From Nocardioides sp. (lineage in GTDB: Bacteria; Actinomycetota; Actinomycetes; Propionibacteriales; Nocardioidaceae): a stretch of 34,712 nucleotides of DNA. Of this stretch, positions 9,378 through 16,802 are shown piece after piece. The translations under genes and the position numbers were made by a program. Positions within the stretch are counted from its first letter, which is position 1. Each line of letters starts with the position of its first letter. The notes beneath the pieces were generated by a model, which worked only from the letters and a program-made list of their open reading frames with translations, was not told the DNA's origin and ran no database searches. The stretch is from assembly GCA_030698375.1 (NCBI GenBank), contig JAUYLL010000110.1, positions 1-34,712 on the forward strand, read 5' to 3'.

Positions 9378-9383
9378 AGACTA
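9378..9383 (-). promoter_or_regulatory. Possible -10 of tRNA-Val(CAC)
   Basis: TAGTCT on the minus strand lies 14 nt before the 5' end of the tRNA. It fits TANNNT, but a matching -35 is not evident. Confidence 0.3.
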
Positions 9384-9430
9384 GCGCACACCAGGGGGGC
9401 CGATCACATCGACCCGGTCGGGGCCCGGTC

Positions 9431-10000
9431 TCACATCCCCGGCAGGTCCGGGAGCCACCCAGCGATGCTCTGGGCCCAGCCCCACCCGTCGACGGCGAGG
9501 CGCGGCCAGTCGAAGGTGACGACGTACCAGACACCGAAGCAGGCCACGACGACGAGCACGGCCCCGATCAGCATGATCCGACGGCGCCGGACGGCGGGGT
9601 CCATCTGCTCGGCGTGCTCCTTGGCCTCTGCGAGCTTGCGGCGGGCGACCTGCAACCAGCGGGCGGCCCAGTCGTACTCGGTGGAGAGGATCGCCAGTCC
9701 GACCGCGATGCCGACGAGGCCCGGTCCCGGGGTGACCAGCATGATGATCCCGGCGAGGAGCACCAGGGACCCGACGACGGTGACGCCGATCTTGGTGGCG
9801 AGGGCGGTCGCGGGGTTGTGGTGCATCCGGGCGTGCAGTCGGCCGCGCGGGCGGCGCCGCACGTGCGACGACGCCCGGTGGTCGGCCCGGTGCTCAGGCA
9901 GGGCGAGCAAGGGCCCGGCCTCCACCTCCGCAGAGGTTCCACTCTCGCTGCGCTCGCTCACCACGACCCGTCCCTGTGTGGCGGATTTTCTCCGCGCCAT
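9431..10000 (-). CDS. PGPGW-family membrane protein
   Basis: Small membrane protein of 189 residues with two hydrophobic hairpin regions. The first contains LVTPGPGLVGIAVGLAILS followed by TEYDWAARW, the signature of the PGPGW (TIGR02611-type) family; the second is IMLIGAVLVVVACFGVWYV. Its function is unknown in the family. The frame is open upstream to 10138, but the ATG at 10000 (MARRKSATQG) is the best start; a TACGCT hexamer at 10013-10018 (minus) lies 12 nt before it, suggesting a leader of only a few nt. It is divergent from the ssgB-like gene. Confidence 0.8.
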   Translation of the reverse strand: MARRKSATQGRVVVSERSESGTSAEVEAGPLLALPEHRADHRASSHVRRRPRGRLHARMHHNPATALATKIGVTVVGSLVLLAGIIMLVTPGPGLVGIAVGLAILSTEYDWAARWLQVARRKLAEAKEHAEQMDPAVRRRRIMLIGAVLVVVACFGVWYVVTFDWPRLAVDGWGWAQSIAGWLPDLPGM

Positions 10001-10155
10001 CCTCAGGGACCGAGCGTATCGGCCGATCGGTGATCGCACACGCGCTCGCGCGCGTCGGACCCAGCGGCAGAGCCCCACCCGTCCAGAGGCGTGACGGGCG
10101 CGAACCCCGGGTACGACGTCGGCATCGGGTCGGATCACCTGTCGAGGAGGAAGCG

Positions 10156-10578
10156 ATGAGCATCAAGGCCACCGCAGTGCGTCAGAAGACCACGCTCGAG
10201 CTCATCGACCCCGCGGGCCACCCGGCCGCGATCACCGCGGTCCTGGAGTACGACCCCAGCGCCGACCCGTTCGCCGTCAGCGCGCGGTTCGACGTCGCCG
10301 GCGCCGGCGTGGTGTGGACGTTCGCGCGCGAGCTCCTCCTGGACGGCCTGCTCGAGCCCACCGGCGACGGCGACGTGCACGTCTGGCCGACCGAGGCCGA
10401 CCACGGTCACCCGCTGGTCGCCCTCGAGCTCAACTCCCCCGACGGCGAGGCGCTCCTCCAGGTCCGCGCGGCCGATGTGCACCGCTTCCTGCAGCAGAGC
10501 CTCGCCTCGGTCCCGCGGGGCAGCGAGAGCGACCTGCTCGACCTCGACGACCTGGTCGCCCGCCTGCTGGCCGACTGA
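10156..10578 (+). CDS. SsgA-family sporulation/cell-division regulator (SsgB-like)
   Basis: 140-residue SsgA-like protein. The family is confined to morphologically complex and related actinobacteria; SsgB recruits FtsZ to division sites in Streptomyces. Visible family features are the N-terminal hydrophobic strand TTLELIDPAGHPAAITAVL, the segment ADPFAVSARFDVAGAGVVWTFARELLLDGL, and the C-terminal acidic/leucine helix SESDLLDLDDLVARLL. A strong GAGGAGGAA ribosome binding site lies 5 nt before the ATG. Length is close to SsgB (about 137), but orthology to SsgB rather than another Ssg paralogue is inferred. It converges on pabC, with a 20-nt gap. Confidence 0.88.
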   Translation: MSIKATAVRQKTTLELIDPAGHPAAITAVLEYDPSADPFAVSARFDVAGAGVVWTFARELLLDGLLEPTGDGDVHVWPTEADHGHPLVALELNSPDGEALLQVRAADVHRFLQQSLASVPRGSESDLLDLDDLVARLLAD

Positions 10579-10598
10579 CCCGAACCGCCGCCCACCCC

Positions 10599-11420
10599 TC
10601 AGGGGTCGACGTCGGCGGCCTCACGCTCGCGCCAGACCTCCTGTGCCCGCACCGTCAGCGGGCCAGGCGCCGCGAGTTCACGCCCGTCGCACCGGCGGAC
10701 CGGCTGCACGTCGCGGGTGGTCGAGACGAGGAACACCTCGTCGGCGGTCTCCAGCACGCTGACGGGTGCGTCGACCTCGACCACGTCCAGCCACTCGACC
10801 ACCAGGGCCCGGGTGACTCCCGCCAGGCACCCCGAGGCCAGCGTCGGCGTGCGCAGCTCCCCGTCGACGGCGTAGAACACGTTCGATCCCGTGCCCTCGC
10901 AGAGGTGGCCGACGGTGTTGGCGAAGATCGCCTCGGTGGCGCCTCGCGCCGCGGCATGCGCCAGCGCGACCACGTTCTCGGCGTACGACGTGGTCTTAAG
11001 GCCGACCAGCGCCCCGCGCTCGTTGCGGGGCCACGGCACGGTGACCACCGCGGTGCTCGGCTCGGTGGGGGCCAGCGGCCCGGCCGCCACGACGAGCGTC
11101 GGCGGCTCGTCCCCGCGGCCCGAGCCCATTGGCGCTGGTCCCCCGGTGTAGGTGATCCGGATCCGCCCCAGGGCCAGGTCCTGGCCCTCGAGGACGGCCG
11201 CGACCCCCCGTCGTACGGCGTCCAGGTCGGGGGCGGGCAGCCCGAGGCCCGCGGCGGACCGCTCGAGCCGCGCGAGGTGCCGGGTGAGGGCGAAGGGACG
11301 CCCGTCGACGACCTTGAGGGCCTCGAAGACCGCGTCCCCCACGGTGAACCCGTGGTCGGTCACCCGCACCGCCGGCGCTGCCGGGTCCGCGAGCAGCGAC
11401 CCGTTCACCCAGACCTGCAT
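10599..11420 (-). CDS. pabC: Aminodeoxychorismate lyase (class IV PLP aminotransferase fold)
   Basis: 273-residue fold-type IV PLP enzyme that splits 4-amino-4-deoxychorismate into p-aminobenzoate and pyruvate for folate synthesis. GLKTTSYAEN places the PLP lysine at 142, and CEGTGSNVFY is the conserved cofactor-contacting loop. RVTDHGFTVGDAVFEALKV is the characteristic N-terminal strand. Branched-chain or D-amino acid aminotransferases share the fold; the short length and TTSY context favour PabC. There is no Shine-Dalgarno: TACGCT at 11427-11432 (minus) lies exactly 6 nt before the ATG, as expected for a leaderless mRNA. Confidence 0.85.
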   Translation of the reverse strand: MQVWVNGSLLADPAAPAVRVTDHGFTVGDAVFEALKVVDGRPFALTRHLARLERSAAGLGLPAPDLDAVRRGVAAVLEGQDLALGRIRITYTGGPAPMGSGRGDEPPTLVVAAGPLAPTEPSTAVVTVPWPRNERGALVGLKTTSYAENVVALAHAAARGATEAIFANTVGHLCEGTGSNVFYAVDGELRTPTLASGCLAGVTRALVVEWLDVVEVDAPVSVLETADEVFLVSTTRDVQPVRRCDGRELAAPGPLTVRAQEVWREREAADVDP

Positions 11421-11426
11421 GGGCTC

Positions 11427-11432
11427 AGCGTA
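11427..11432 (-). promoter_or_regulatory. -10 element for leaderless pabC
   Basis: TACGCT-N6-ATG on the minus strand; transcription would start at or next to the A of the start codon. The -35 region is GC-rich and shows no match to TTGACA. Confidence 0.5.
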
Positions 11433-11483
11433 GGTCCGCGTCCGGCTGCCCGAGGGTCCGGAACACGCGGCCGGACCCGAAAT

Positions 11484-11511
11484 TTGTCATTCCCCGGCCG
11501 TGGGCTACAGT
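11484..11511 (+). promoter_or_regulatory. Promoter of the tRNA-Gly/Cys/Val cluster
   Basis: TTGTCA (11484-11489) and TACAGT (11506-11511) are separated by 16 bp, the best housekeeping-sigma match in the window. A start near 11518 would leave about 49 nt before the tRNA-Gly. Confidence 0.7.
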
Positions 11512-11566
11512 TCTGCACGCACCACCGCCGGGGGCCGGTTCCGACCAGCCCGCAGCGGAGTGACAA

Positions 11567-11639
11567 GCGGACGTAGCTCAGTTGGTAGAGCGCAACCTTG
11601 CCAAGGTTGAGGTCGCGAGTTCGAGCCTCGTCGTCCGCT
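11567..11639 (+). tRNA. tRNA-Gly (anticodon GCC)
   Basis: The acceptor arms GCGGACG and CGTCCGC pair fully. The anticodon stem CAACC/GGTTG encloses TTGCCAA (anticodon GCC), and the T-arm contains GAGTTCGAGCCTC. CCA is not encoded. Confidence 0.97.
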
Positions 11640-11668
11640 CGGAGAAGGGTCGCAGGTCCCCTCCTTAC

Positions 11669-11739
11669 GGTGGAGTGGCCGAGAGGCGAGGCAACGGACT
11701 GCAAATCCGTCTACACGGGTTCAAATCCCGTCTCCACCT
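11669..11739 (+). tRNA. tRNA-Cys (anticodon GCA)
   Basis: The acceptor arms GGTGGAG and CTCCACC pair. The anticodon loop CTGCAAA lies within ACGGA/TCCGT, giving GCA. The T-arm is CGGGTTCAAATCCCG. CCA is not encoded. It lies 29 nt after tRNA-Gly. Confidence 0.97.
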
Positions 11740-11782
11740 CGATTGCCTCGGTTCCCGCGAGAGTGGGAGCCTGGGAGATCAC

Positions 11783-11854
11783 GGGCGATTGGCGCAGTGG
11801 TAGCGCGCTTCCTTGACACGGAAGAGGTCACTGGTTCAAACCCAGTATCGCCCA
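11783..11854 (+). tRNA. tRNA-Val (anticodon GAC)
   Basis: The acceptor arms GGGCGAT and ATCGCCC are identical to those of the tRNA-Val(CAC) at 9289. The anticodon loop TTGACAC lies within CTTCC/GGAAG, giving GAC. CCA is not encoded. It is the last gene of the cluster; hairpins follow. Confidence 0.97.
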
Positions 11855-11872
11855 CAGAGAAACCGCAGGTCA

Positions 11873-11892
11873 GAGGCCCTTTCGAGGGCCTC
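11873..11892 (+). terminator. Hairpin after tRNA-Val(GAC)
   Basis: GAGGCCCT-TTCG-AGGGCCTC is an 8-bp stem with a stable UUCG tetraloop, 18 nt beyond the tRNA and followed by GACTTGTTT. It is a likely intrinsic terminator of the tRNA cluster. Confidence 0.75.
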
Positions 11893-11922
11893 GACTTGTT
11901 TCCGAGGAACATACGAGGAACA

Positions 11923-11948
11923 AGGAGCGGCCCGATTTGGCCGCTCCT
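11923..11948. terminator. Bidirectional terminator between tRNA cluster and methyltransferase gene
   Basis: AGGAGCGGCC, a 6-nt loop CGATTT, then GGCCGCTCCT form a perfect 10-bp stem. It lies just past the stop of the minus-strand methyltransferase gene and after the tRNA hairpin, so it probably serves both strands. Confidence 0.75.
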
Positions 11949-11957
11949 GTCTCCTTT

Positions 11958-12614
11958 CTAGGCCGGGACCGGACGGCAAACCAACAGGTTGAAGGGCGGG
12001 GAGCCCTCCATGGTGCGTCGCTCGACCGAGAAGCCTGTCGCGGTGAGCGCGGCCACCACATCGGGCACCGGCCGCAACGTGAAGTTGTGCTTGGTGAAGG
12101 CCCGTTGTGCCATCCAATCCGGGTCGGCGACCCCCAGGACGCCCCTCCCCGCGGACGCCAGCACTCGGCGGAGCTCGGCCAGGGCGGGTGACAGGTCCTC
12201 GACGAAGTACACGGTGTTGAGGCTGATCCAGCCGTCCAGGGCGCCGTCAGCAATCGGCAGCGCCTCCATGCCCGCCTCGTGCAATGCGAGGCGCCCGGCC
12301 GCCACCTCCTCATGGTGTGCCTTGCGCGCCCGCGTCAGCATGTCCGGCGACGGGTCTACCCCGTGGACCCGCCCGCCGTCACGGGTCGCGTCGAGCAGCA
12401 GTTCGAGACCGAGGCCGCCACCGAAGCCGATGTCCGCGACCTCCTCCGACCCGGTCAACTCGAGGGCCCCGGCCGCGGCGGTGATCGTCGGCCTGTTTCC
12501 TTTGTTGAGCATCCGCGCAACGACGACGCCGAGCGCACCGGACGGCCCGCCCAATTGACGACTGAGCGTGCGGAGCAGGACGTCAGGGACCGGAAGTTTC
12601 GGCATGCCTCGCAC
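11958..12614 (-). CDS. Class I SAM-dependent methyltransferase
   Basis: 218-residue methyltransferase (Methyltransf_11/25 type). Motif I is VADIGFGGG (Asp61 onward), followed by VHGVDPSPDML with the acidic ribose-binding residue, and MEALPIADGALDGWISLNTVYFVED (motif II/III region, given here only as the ALPIADGALDG core and NTVYF). The substrate is unknown; this type usually acts on small molecules, not DNA, so it is not the modification partner of the neighbouring HsdR remnant. The start could be the GTG at 12614 or the ATG at 12605. GAGG lies too close to the ATG for an ideal ribosome binding site, so the choice is uncertain. It lies immediately downstream of the tRNA cluster in convergent orientation. 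Confidence 0.82.
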   Translation of the reverse strand: MRGMPKLPVPDVLLRTLSRQLGGPSGALGVVVARMLNKGNRPTITAAAGALELTGSEEVADIGFGGGLGLELLLDATRDGGRVHGVDPSPDMLTRARKAHHEEVAAGRLALHEAGMEALPIADGALDGWISLNTVYFVEDLSPALAELRRVLASAGRGVLGVADPDWMAQRAFTKHNFTLRPVPDVVAALTATGFSVERRTMEGSPPFNLLVCRPVPA

Positions 12615-12775
12615 TATGGCAGGAACACGCCTACGGGATCACCCATGCCTGAGGTCCATTCCCCCGGCCACCAGCATCGGTCCTACCGCCAGTTGCCGAC
12701 CGGCCTGGCGTAGATGAACCGCTCGATCGAGTCGACCATGATCCGCAGCGTCTTGCGGCGGAGCCGCGTGCCCGG

Positions 12776-13345
12776 GTGCTGATCGACAGGCAACTCGTCG
12801 CCGCCGGCTGGGTGGTGCAGGACAAGAAGGACCTGAACCTGTACGCCGCCCAGGGGGTCGCCGTCCGGGAGTCAATCATGGCCGCGGGTCACGGCCGCGC
12901 CGACTATCCGTTGTACGTCGACAAGTCAGCCCTCGGCGTGATCGAGGCCAAGCCGGAGGGCACTCCCCGGTCCGGTGTCGAGTGGCAGTCGGCGATGTAC
13001 GCCGAGGGGCTCCCCGCCGAGGTACGCCTCAAGGCGCTGACGGTCGGTGGCCGGCTCCCGTTCGTGTTCGAGGCGTCGGGCACCGAGACCCACTTCACCA
13101 ACGGCTACGACCCCGAGCAGCGGGCCCGCAGAGTGTTCGCCTTTCCGAAGCCGTCGACGCTCGCCCGCATCCTGCGCGACGCCGAAGCCAGCCCGCCGAC
13201 CCTGACCTGGCGGGGCAAGGTCCACGCTCTGCCCGAGCTGGACACCGCTCCCCTGAGGCCCGCCCAGACCGACGCGATCCTCGGCGTCGAGCGGAGCCTG
13301 ACCGAGCAGCGGTTCGAGCACAGCCTGGGCGGAAAGCACCCTTGA
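12776..13345 (+). pseudogene. Truncated HsdR (type I restriction subunit), N-terminal nuclease part only
   Basis: The 189-codon reading matches the N-terminal region of type I restriction enzyme R subunits: IDRQLVAAGWVVQDKKDLN, then GHGRADYPLYVDK and GVIEAKPEGTP, which together give the Asp and the E-x-K of a PD-(D/E)xK nuclease. Next come VEWQSAMYAEGLPAEVRL and ETHFTNGYDP. It ends LRPAQTDAILGVERSLTEQ and then GGKHP and a stop, just where the helicase Walker A would follow in a full protein (usually about 800 residues or more). Homology also extends upstream of the only start, GTG 12776, in the same frame (EPRAR at about 12761), so the original start is lost as well. No SD is seen before the GTG. 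No hsdM or hsdS is nearby. It is most likely a decayed remnant. Confidence 0.85.
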
Positions 13346-13397
13346 CCCCGCTCGTGGTCGGGAAGAGACTCGACATGGGCGCGAGGAGGCGGTTGCG

Positions 13398-13901
13398 ATG
13401 GATAAGTACCTGATCGTGGCGAACCAGACCTTGGGCGGCGAGACGCTCGATCGGACGGTCCGCGAACGCATCGAGCGGGGGGACAGCAGCTTCTACGTGC
13501 TGGTGCCGATGACCCCTCCCCACCACGAGAGCGGGTGGACCGGTGGCTTCGTCACCTATGAGGGCATGTCCGCCGACGAGATGCAGGCGTGGTCCAAGCA
13601 GGACAGCGAGCGCCGGCAGGCGATGGCCGAGGAGGCCCGCAGCCTCGCGGAGCAGCGGCTGACCCAGATGACCGAGGCGATCGAGCGCGCCGGTGCCCAG
13701 GCGGACGGCAGCGTCTGCGACGCCGACCCGCTCGTGGCCGTCAAGGAGACGATGGCCGAGCGCTCCTACTCCGAGGTGATCATCTCGACCCTGCCGGCGC
13801 GGCTCTCGCGCTGGTTGAAGCTGGACCTGCCCAGCCGGGTGGCGCGTGTCTCGGACGCGCCGGTCACCACGATCGAGGCGGAGGCGGCCGCGGACGAGTA
13901 A
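13398..13901 (+). CDS. Universal-stress-like alpha/beta protein of unknown function
   Basis: 167 residues with a strong GAGGAGG ribosome binding site. The N-terminus KYLIVANQTLGGETLDRTV forms a first strand-helix unit, followed by SSFYVLVPMTPPHH. A charged helical middle (about 60-100, rich in Glu/Gln/Arg) leads to a C-terminal Rossmann-like half: DPLVAVKETMAERSYSEVII, STLPARLSRWLKLDLPSRV and APVTTIEAE. This resembles USP-type folds, but I see no ATP-binding G-x2-G-x9-G loop. The protein at 32456-33001 has the same layout (N-terminal strand, VLMPVE, DPIEAL, SEAIILT, HLDW, SRA, VPVLHL), so the two look like distant paralogues. No function is known to me. Confidence 0.8.
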   Translation: MDKYLIVANQTLGGETLDRTVRERIERGDSSFYVLVPMTPPHHESGWTGGFVTYEGMSADEMQAWSKQDSERRQAMAEEARSLAEQRLTQMTEAIERAGAQADGSVCDADPLVAVKETMAERSYSEVIISTLPARLSRWLKLDLPSRVARVSDAPVTTIEAEAAADE

Positions 13902-13940
13902 GCGCTGCGTTCCACCGGCGCCTGACAGCGAGCGGGCAGG

Positions 13941-14381
13941 TCACCTCGACGAACGCACGCTGCGGACCAGCTCCCGCACCACGGCGACCACCAATGCGAT
14001 CGTCACCAGGATCCCGACGACGCTGAGGACCAGGAAGATCGCGTAGCGGGTGCCCTCGAACGGGATGCCGGACGCATGTTCGCCCACCCAGCCGATCGTC
14101 ATCACCACACAGGTGAGGAGGAGCAGGACGAGGCCCACCACCCTCGTCCTGCCGGAGCGGCTGGCCAGCCAGGCACCCATGAGGAGTCCGAGCACGGGGG
14201 GCAGCGGGGCAGACAGCGCGGTGCCCGTCGTGATCACGTCCCAGCCGACGTCGTCCTTCGGTGGACCGCCCGTCGTGAACTGCGCAGGGAGGTTCACCAC
14301 CACAGCGACCACCGCCGCCACGATGTGGAACGCGACCGCGACGAGTGCCAGCCGCACCGCAGAGAGGCTCACGCGCCGCAT
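13941..14381 (-). CDS. Four-TM membrane protein, unknown
   Basis: 146 residues from the ATG at 14381 (MRRVSLSAVRLALVAV). Four hydrophobic segments are visible: LALVAVAFHIVAAVVAVVV, LSAPLPPVLGLLMGAWLA, VVGLVLLLLTCVVMTIGW and AIFLVLSVVGILVTIALVV, ending in a basic tail (RELVRSVRSSR). The frame is open far upstream, but that part overlaps the divergent CocE gene and is low-complexity. No clear SD precedes the ATG. I do not recognise a family; it could be a small DoxX- or DUF-type integral protein. Confidence 0.65.
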   Translation of the reverse strand: MRRVSLSAVRLALVAVAFHIVAAVVAVVVNLPAQFTTGGPPKDDVGWDVITTGTALSAPLPPVLGLLMGAWLASRSGRTRVVGLVLLLLTCVVMTIGWVGEHASGIPFEGTRYAIFLVLSVVGILVTIALVVAVVRELVRSVRSSR

Positions 14382-14466
14382 GTTACCGATGCGTTCGTCC
14401 AGCGTGACTATTTCGGCAGGTGCCTCGTTGGCCCGATCATCGCGCTCCTTCTCGAAAGGCACCCCG

Positions 14467-16662
14467 ATGGCCTCCTCTGTCCAGCGCCGCCGCCTCGGCC
14501 GCCCGCTCGCAGCCGTCCTCGCCGCAGTGCTCACCGCCGCGACCTTGCAGCCCGCCCACGCGGCGCCCCCCGGCGACAGGGGTGAGAAGGGCAAGGGGCC
14601 GAAGAAGCCCCCGGCGGCCCAGACCACCGCCTTCGACTACACCCAGGTCTCCGGTCTCTCGGAGGACCAGTACGAGACCGTCAAGGAGGAGCTGCGCCTC
14701 CCGATGTGGGACGGCACCGAGCTCCACCTCGAGGTGACCCGCCCCACCGCCGATGGGGACTGGCCGGTCATCCTGGAGTCCAGTCCGTACCACGGCACGC
14801 TCGCCGACCGGGAGGGCATGCGGATCCTTCCCGAGCCGCGCGACGACGAAGGAACCTCGCTGGGACTGACCGGCTACTTCGCCCCCAAGGGGTACGCCGT
14901 GGTGATGATGGACCTCCGCGGGACGGGCAAGAGCGACGGCTGCCTCGACCATCTCGGCCCCCACGACGCCAAGGACATCAAGCAGGTCGTCGAGTGGGCC
15001 GCCTCCCAGTCGTGGTCCAACGGCCGCGTGGGCATGACCGGTCACTCATACGTCGGCTCCACGCCTTCGCTCGGCGCCGCGATGAACCCGAAGGGCCTGG
15101 CCACCATCGTCCCGAGCGCCGGCATGGCGACGATGTACGACCACCAGTTCCAGGCCGGTGTCCCGTACTTCCTGCAGTGGGCAGGACCGATGTTCGCCTA
15201 CGAGCAGCTGGCGCTCGAGCGTGACCTCCCCGGCGGGGAGCACTTCGGGCAGAAGGTCGAGGAGACCGGCTGCGGCCTGCCGAACAGCTCCCTGACCGCA
15301 GGCGAGGCGCAGCTGTCGGGTCAGTACACCGCGTGGCACGCCGAGCGTGACTGGCGTGCCGGCGCCACCGCGTCGGACGTCCCGGTGTTCATGGTCCACG
15401 GCGTGAACGACAACGCTGCCCGGGTGGCCGGGATCGAGTGGTTCACCCAGCGCGGCGGCCGCGCCGGCGACAAGCTCTGGCTCGGGCAGTGGGACCACGG
15501 CTCCGGGTGCTGCCCCACGCGCCGGGGCATCCAGTGGACCTACGCACTGCACGCATGGTTCGACAAGCAGCTGGCGCAGCGCCCGGTCGACACCGGACCG
15601 GCCGCGGAGATGTTCCTCTCCGACGGGACCTTCCAGGGCTCGCGCACCGGCGACCGCACCCAGATCCTGGTCGACAGCCAGTGGCCCCCCAGCAGCCAGC
15701 AGATGCTCGACCTCTTCCCGACCTCCGGCAACACGCTGGACACGGCCCGTCCTGATTCGTCCGGCTCCCAGAGCTTCAGCGGCGACCCCCGTGGGTTCAC
15801 CGACCCGCAGGGCACCGGAGGCGTGGACTTCGCCACGGCACCCATGCAGGACGACACCCTCCTCGCCGGCCAGCCGCTGCTCGACCTCGTGGCGTCGTTC
15901 TCGGCGCCGCGGGTCCACCTGATCGGCACGCTGTACGACGAGAGCCCCGACGGTGCGCGCCGCCGCATCAGCCAGTTCGCCATCAACCCGGAGCTGCGCC
16001 ACGGGACCTCGACCCCCGCGCTGGTGGTCCCCGGGACCCGCTACGAGATGGAGCCGCCCGGCTTCGCGATGGCCCACAACCTCCGCGCCGGGCACAAGCT
16101 CGTCCTGCGCTTCACGACGTCCGACCCCGACAAGGTGCCCACCTTCGCCGCGGACCCGAACGTCTCGATCTTCACCGGACCGAACGGCACCGCCCTGCAG
16201 GTGCCCGTCGTGGCCGCGCCCACCGTCGTGGACGACACCGTGCCGCTGACGCTGACCGACTCCGGCGAGGCGCCGGTCGTCGGTGATGCCCAGCCGGAGC
16301 AGAAGGCATCCGTGACCCCGGCCGCGGGCGGCCCCGAGCGGACCCCGCTCACCGTCGAGTACCACGAGTTCGACGTCCTGGAAGGGTTCGACAACGCCAA
16401 GCTCCTCGCGAGCGCCGTCCCCAGCATGTCTGCCGACATCGACCTCTACCTGCAGCGGCAGGCGGCGGACGGCACCTGGAGCAGCGACCTCGCATCAGGA
16501 GCCACCGGAAGCCTGACCGAGGAGGCGCTCACCTACGCGACCCCGGCGCCGGGCCGGTACCGCCTGGAGGTCCACAACTGGGCCGGCGCACCCGCGACCC
16601 GGGTGGACCTGACCCTGACGTTCCTGAACTCCGCCGGCGAGCCGGGTTCCGCGCCGCAGTAG
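14467..16662 (+). CDS. Secreted CocE/NonD-family hydrolase (Xaa-Pro dipeptidyl-peptidase-like)
   Basis: 731 residues. Signal peptide 1-32 (RRRLGRPLAAVLAAVLTAA...AHA), then a Lys/Pro-rich linker. The alpha/beta-hydrolase core begins at VKEELRLPMWDGTELHLEV. GMTGHSYVGSTP holds the nucleophile Ser194, VHGVNDN the acid Asp315 and GQWDHGSG the base His344. A jelly-roll X-Pro dipeptidyl-peptidase C-terminal domain follows (about 400-590), and the last 100 residues (YHEFDVLEGFDNAK ... GRYRLEVHNWAG) look like a pre-peptidase C-terminal (PPC) beta-sandwich. Family members cleave esters, amides or X-Pro peptides; the substrate here is unknown. The start was chosen at the ATG preceded by AAAGG, because the longer frame upstream overlaps the divergent gene and lacks a signal peptide at its start. 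Confidence 0.88.
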   Translation: MASSVQRRRLGRPLAAVLAAVLTAATLQPAHAAPPGDRGEKGKGPKKPPAAQTTAFDYTQVSGLSEDQYETVKEELRLPMWDGTELHLEVTRPTADGDWPVILESSPYHGTLADREGMRILPEPRDDEGTSLGLTGYFAPKGYAVVMMDLRGTGKSDGCLDHLGPHDAKDIKQVVEWAASQSWSNGRVGMTGHSYVGSTPSLGAAMNPKGLATIVPSAGMATMYDHQFQAGVPYFLQWAGPMFAYEQLALERDLPGGEHFGQKVEETGCGLPNSSLTAGEAQLSGQYTAWHAERDWRAGATASDVPVFMVHGVNDNAARVAGIEWFTQRGGRAGDKLWLGQWDHGSGCCPTRRGIQWTYALHAWFDKQLAQRPVDTGPAAEMFLSDGTFQGSRTGDRTQILVDSQWPPSSQQMLDLFPTSGNTLDTARPDSSGSQSFSGDPRGFTDPQGTGGVDFATAPMQDDTLLAGQPLLDLVASFSAPRVHLIGTLYDESPDGARRRISQFAINPELRHGTSTPALVVPGTRYEMEPPGFAMAHNLRAGHKLVLRFTTSDPDKVPTFAADPNVSIFTGPNGTALQVPVVAAPTVVDDTVPLTLTDSGEAPVVGDAQPEQKASVTPAAGGPERTPLTVEYHEFDVLEGFDNAKLLASAVPSMSADIDLYLQRQAADGTWSSDLASGATGSLTEEALTYATPAPGRYRLEVHNWAGAPATRVDLTLTFLNSAGEPGSAPQ

Positions 16663-16737
16663 GCAGAAAGGTCGAGACCTGGGCCCCTCTCTCGCCGCTG
16701 CCTTGCAGCGGACCCTGGCGTCCTGGCGCCGAGGGGA

Positions 16738-16754
16738 GTAGACAGGGGGTCTAC
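16738..16754. repeat. Inverted repeat GTAGAC-N5-GTCTAC upstream of ABM protein
   Basis: A perfect 6-bp inverted repeat with a 5-nt G-rich spacer lies 48 nt before the GTG at 16803 and about 75 nt after the CocE gene. It could be a repressor operator or a weak hairpin; the sequence alone does not decide. Confidence 0.45.
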
Positions 16755-16802
16755 CGGCGGTGCCGGTCCGGGCACTGCCCCGATCCAGAGAGGAGCGGGC
16801 CC

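Noticed and set aside
12673-12745. Minus-strand tail ending in MVDSIERFIYARPVGNWR
   Set aside because: It looks like the end of a protein, but the frame cannot be extended to a recognisable gene, and part of it lies opposite the HsdR remnant; kept only as a possible scrap.
11783-13345. Active integrative element at tRNA-Val(GAC)
   Set aside because: No integrase, no second copy of the tRNA 3' end and no phage genes are seen; only remnants remain.
14050-14466. Upstream extension of the CocE-type hydrolase
   Set aside because: It overlaps the divergent 4-TM gene, is low-complexity, and would bury the signal peptide that starts at 14467.
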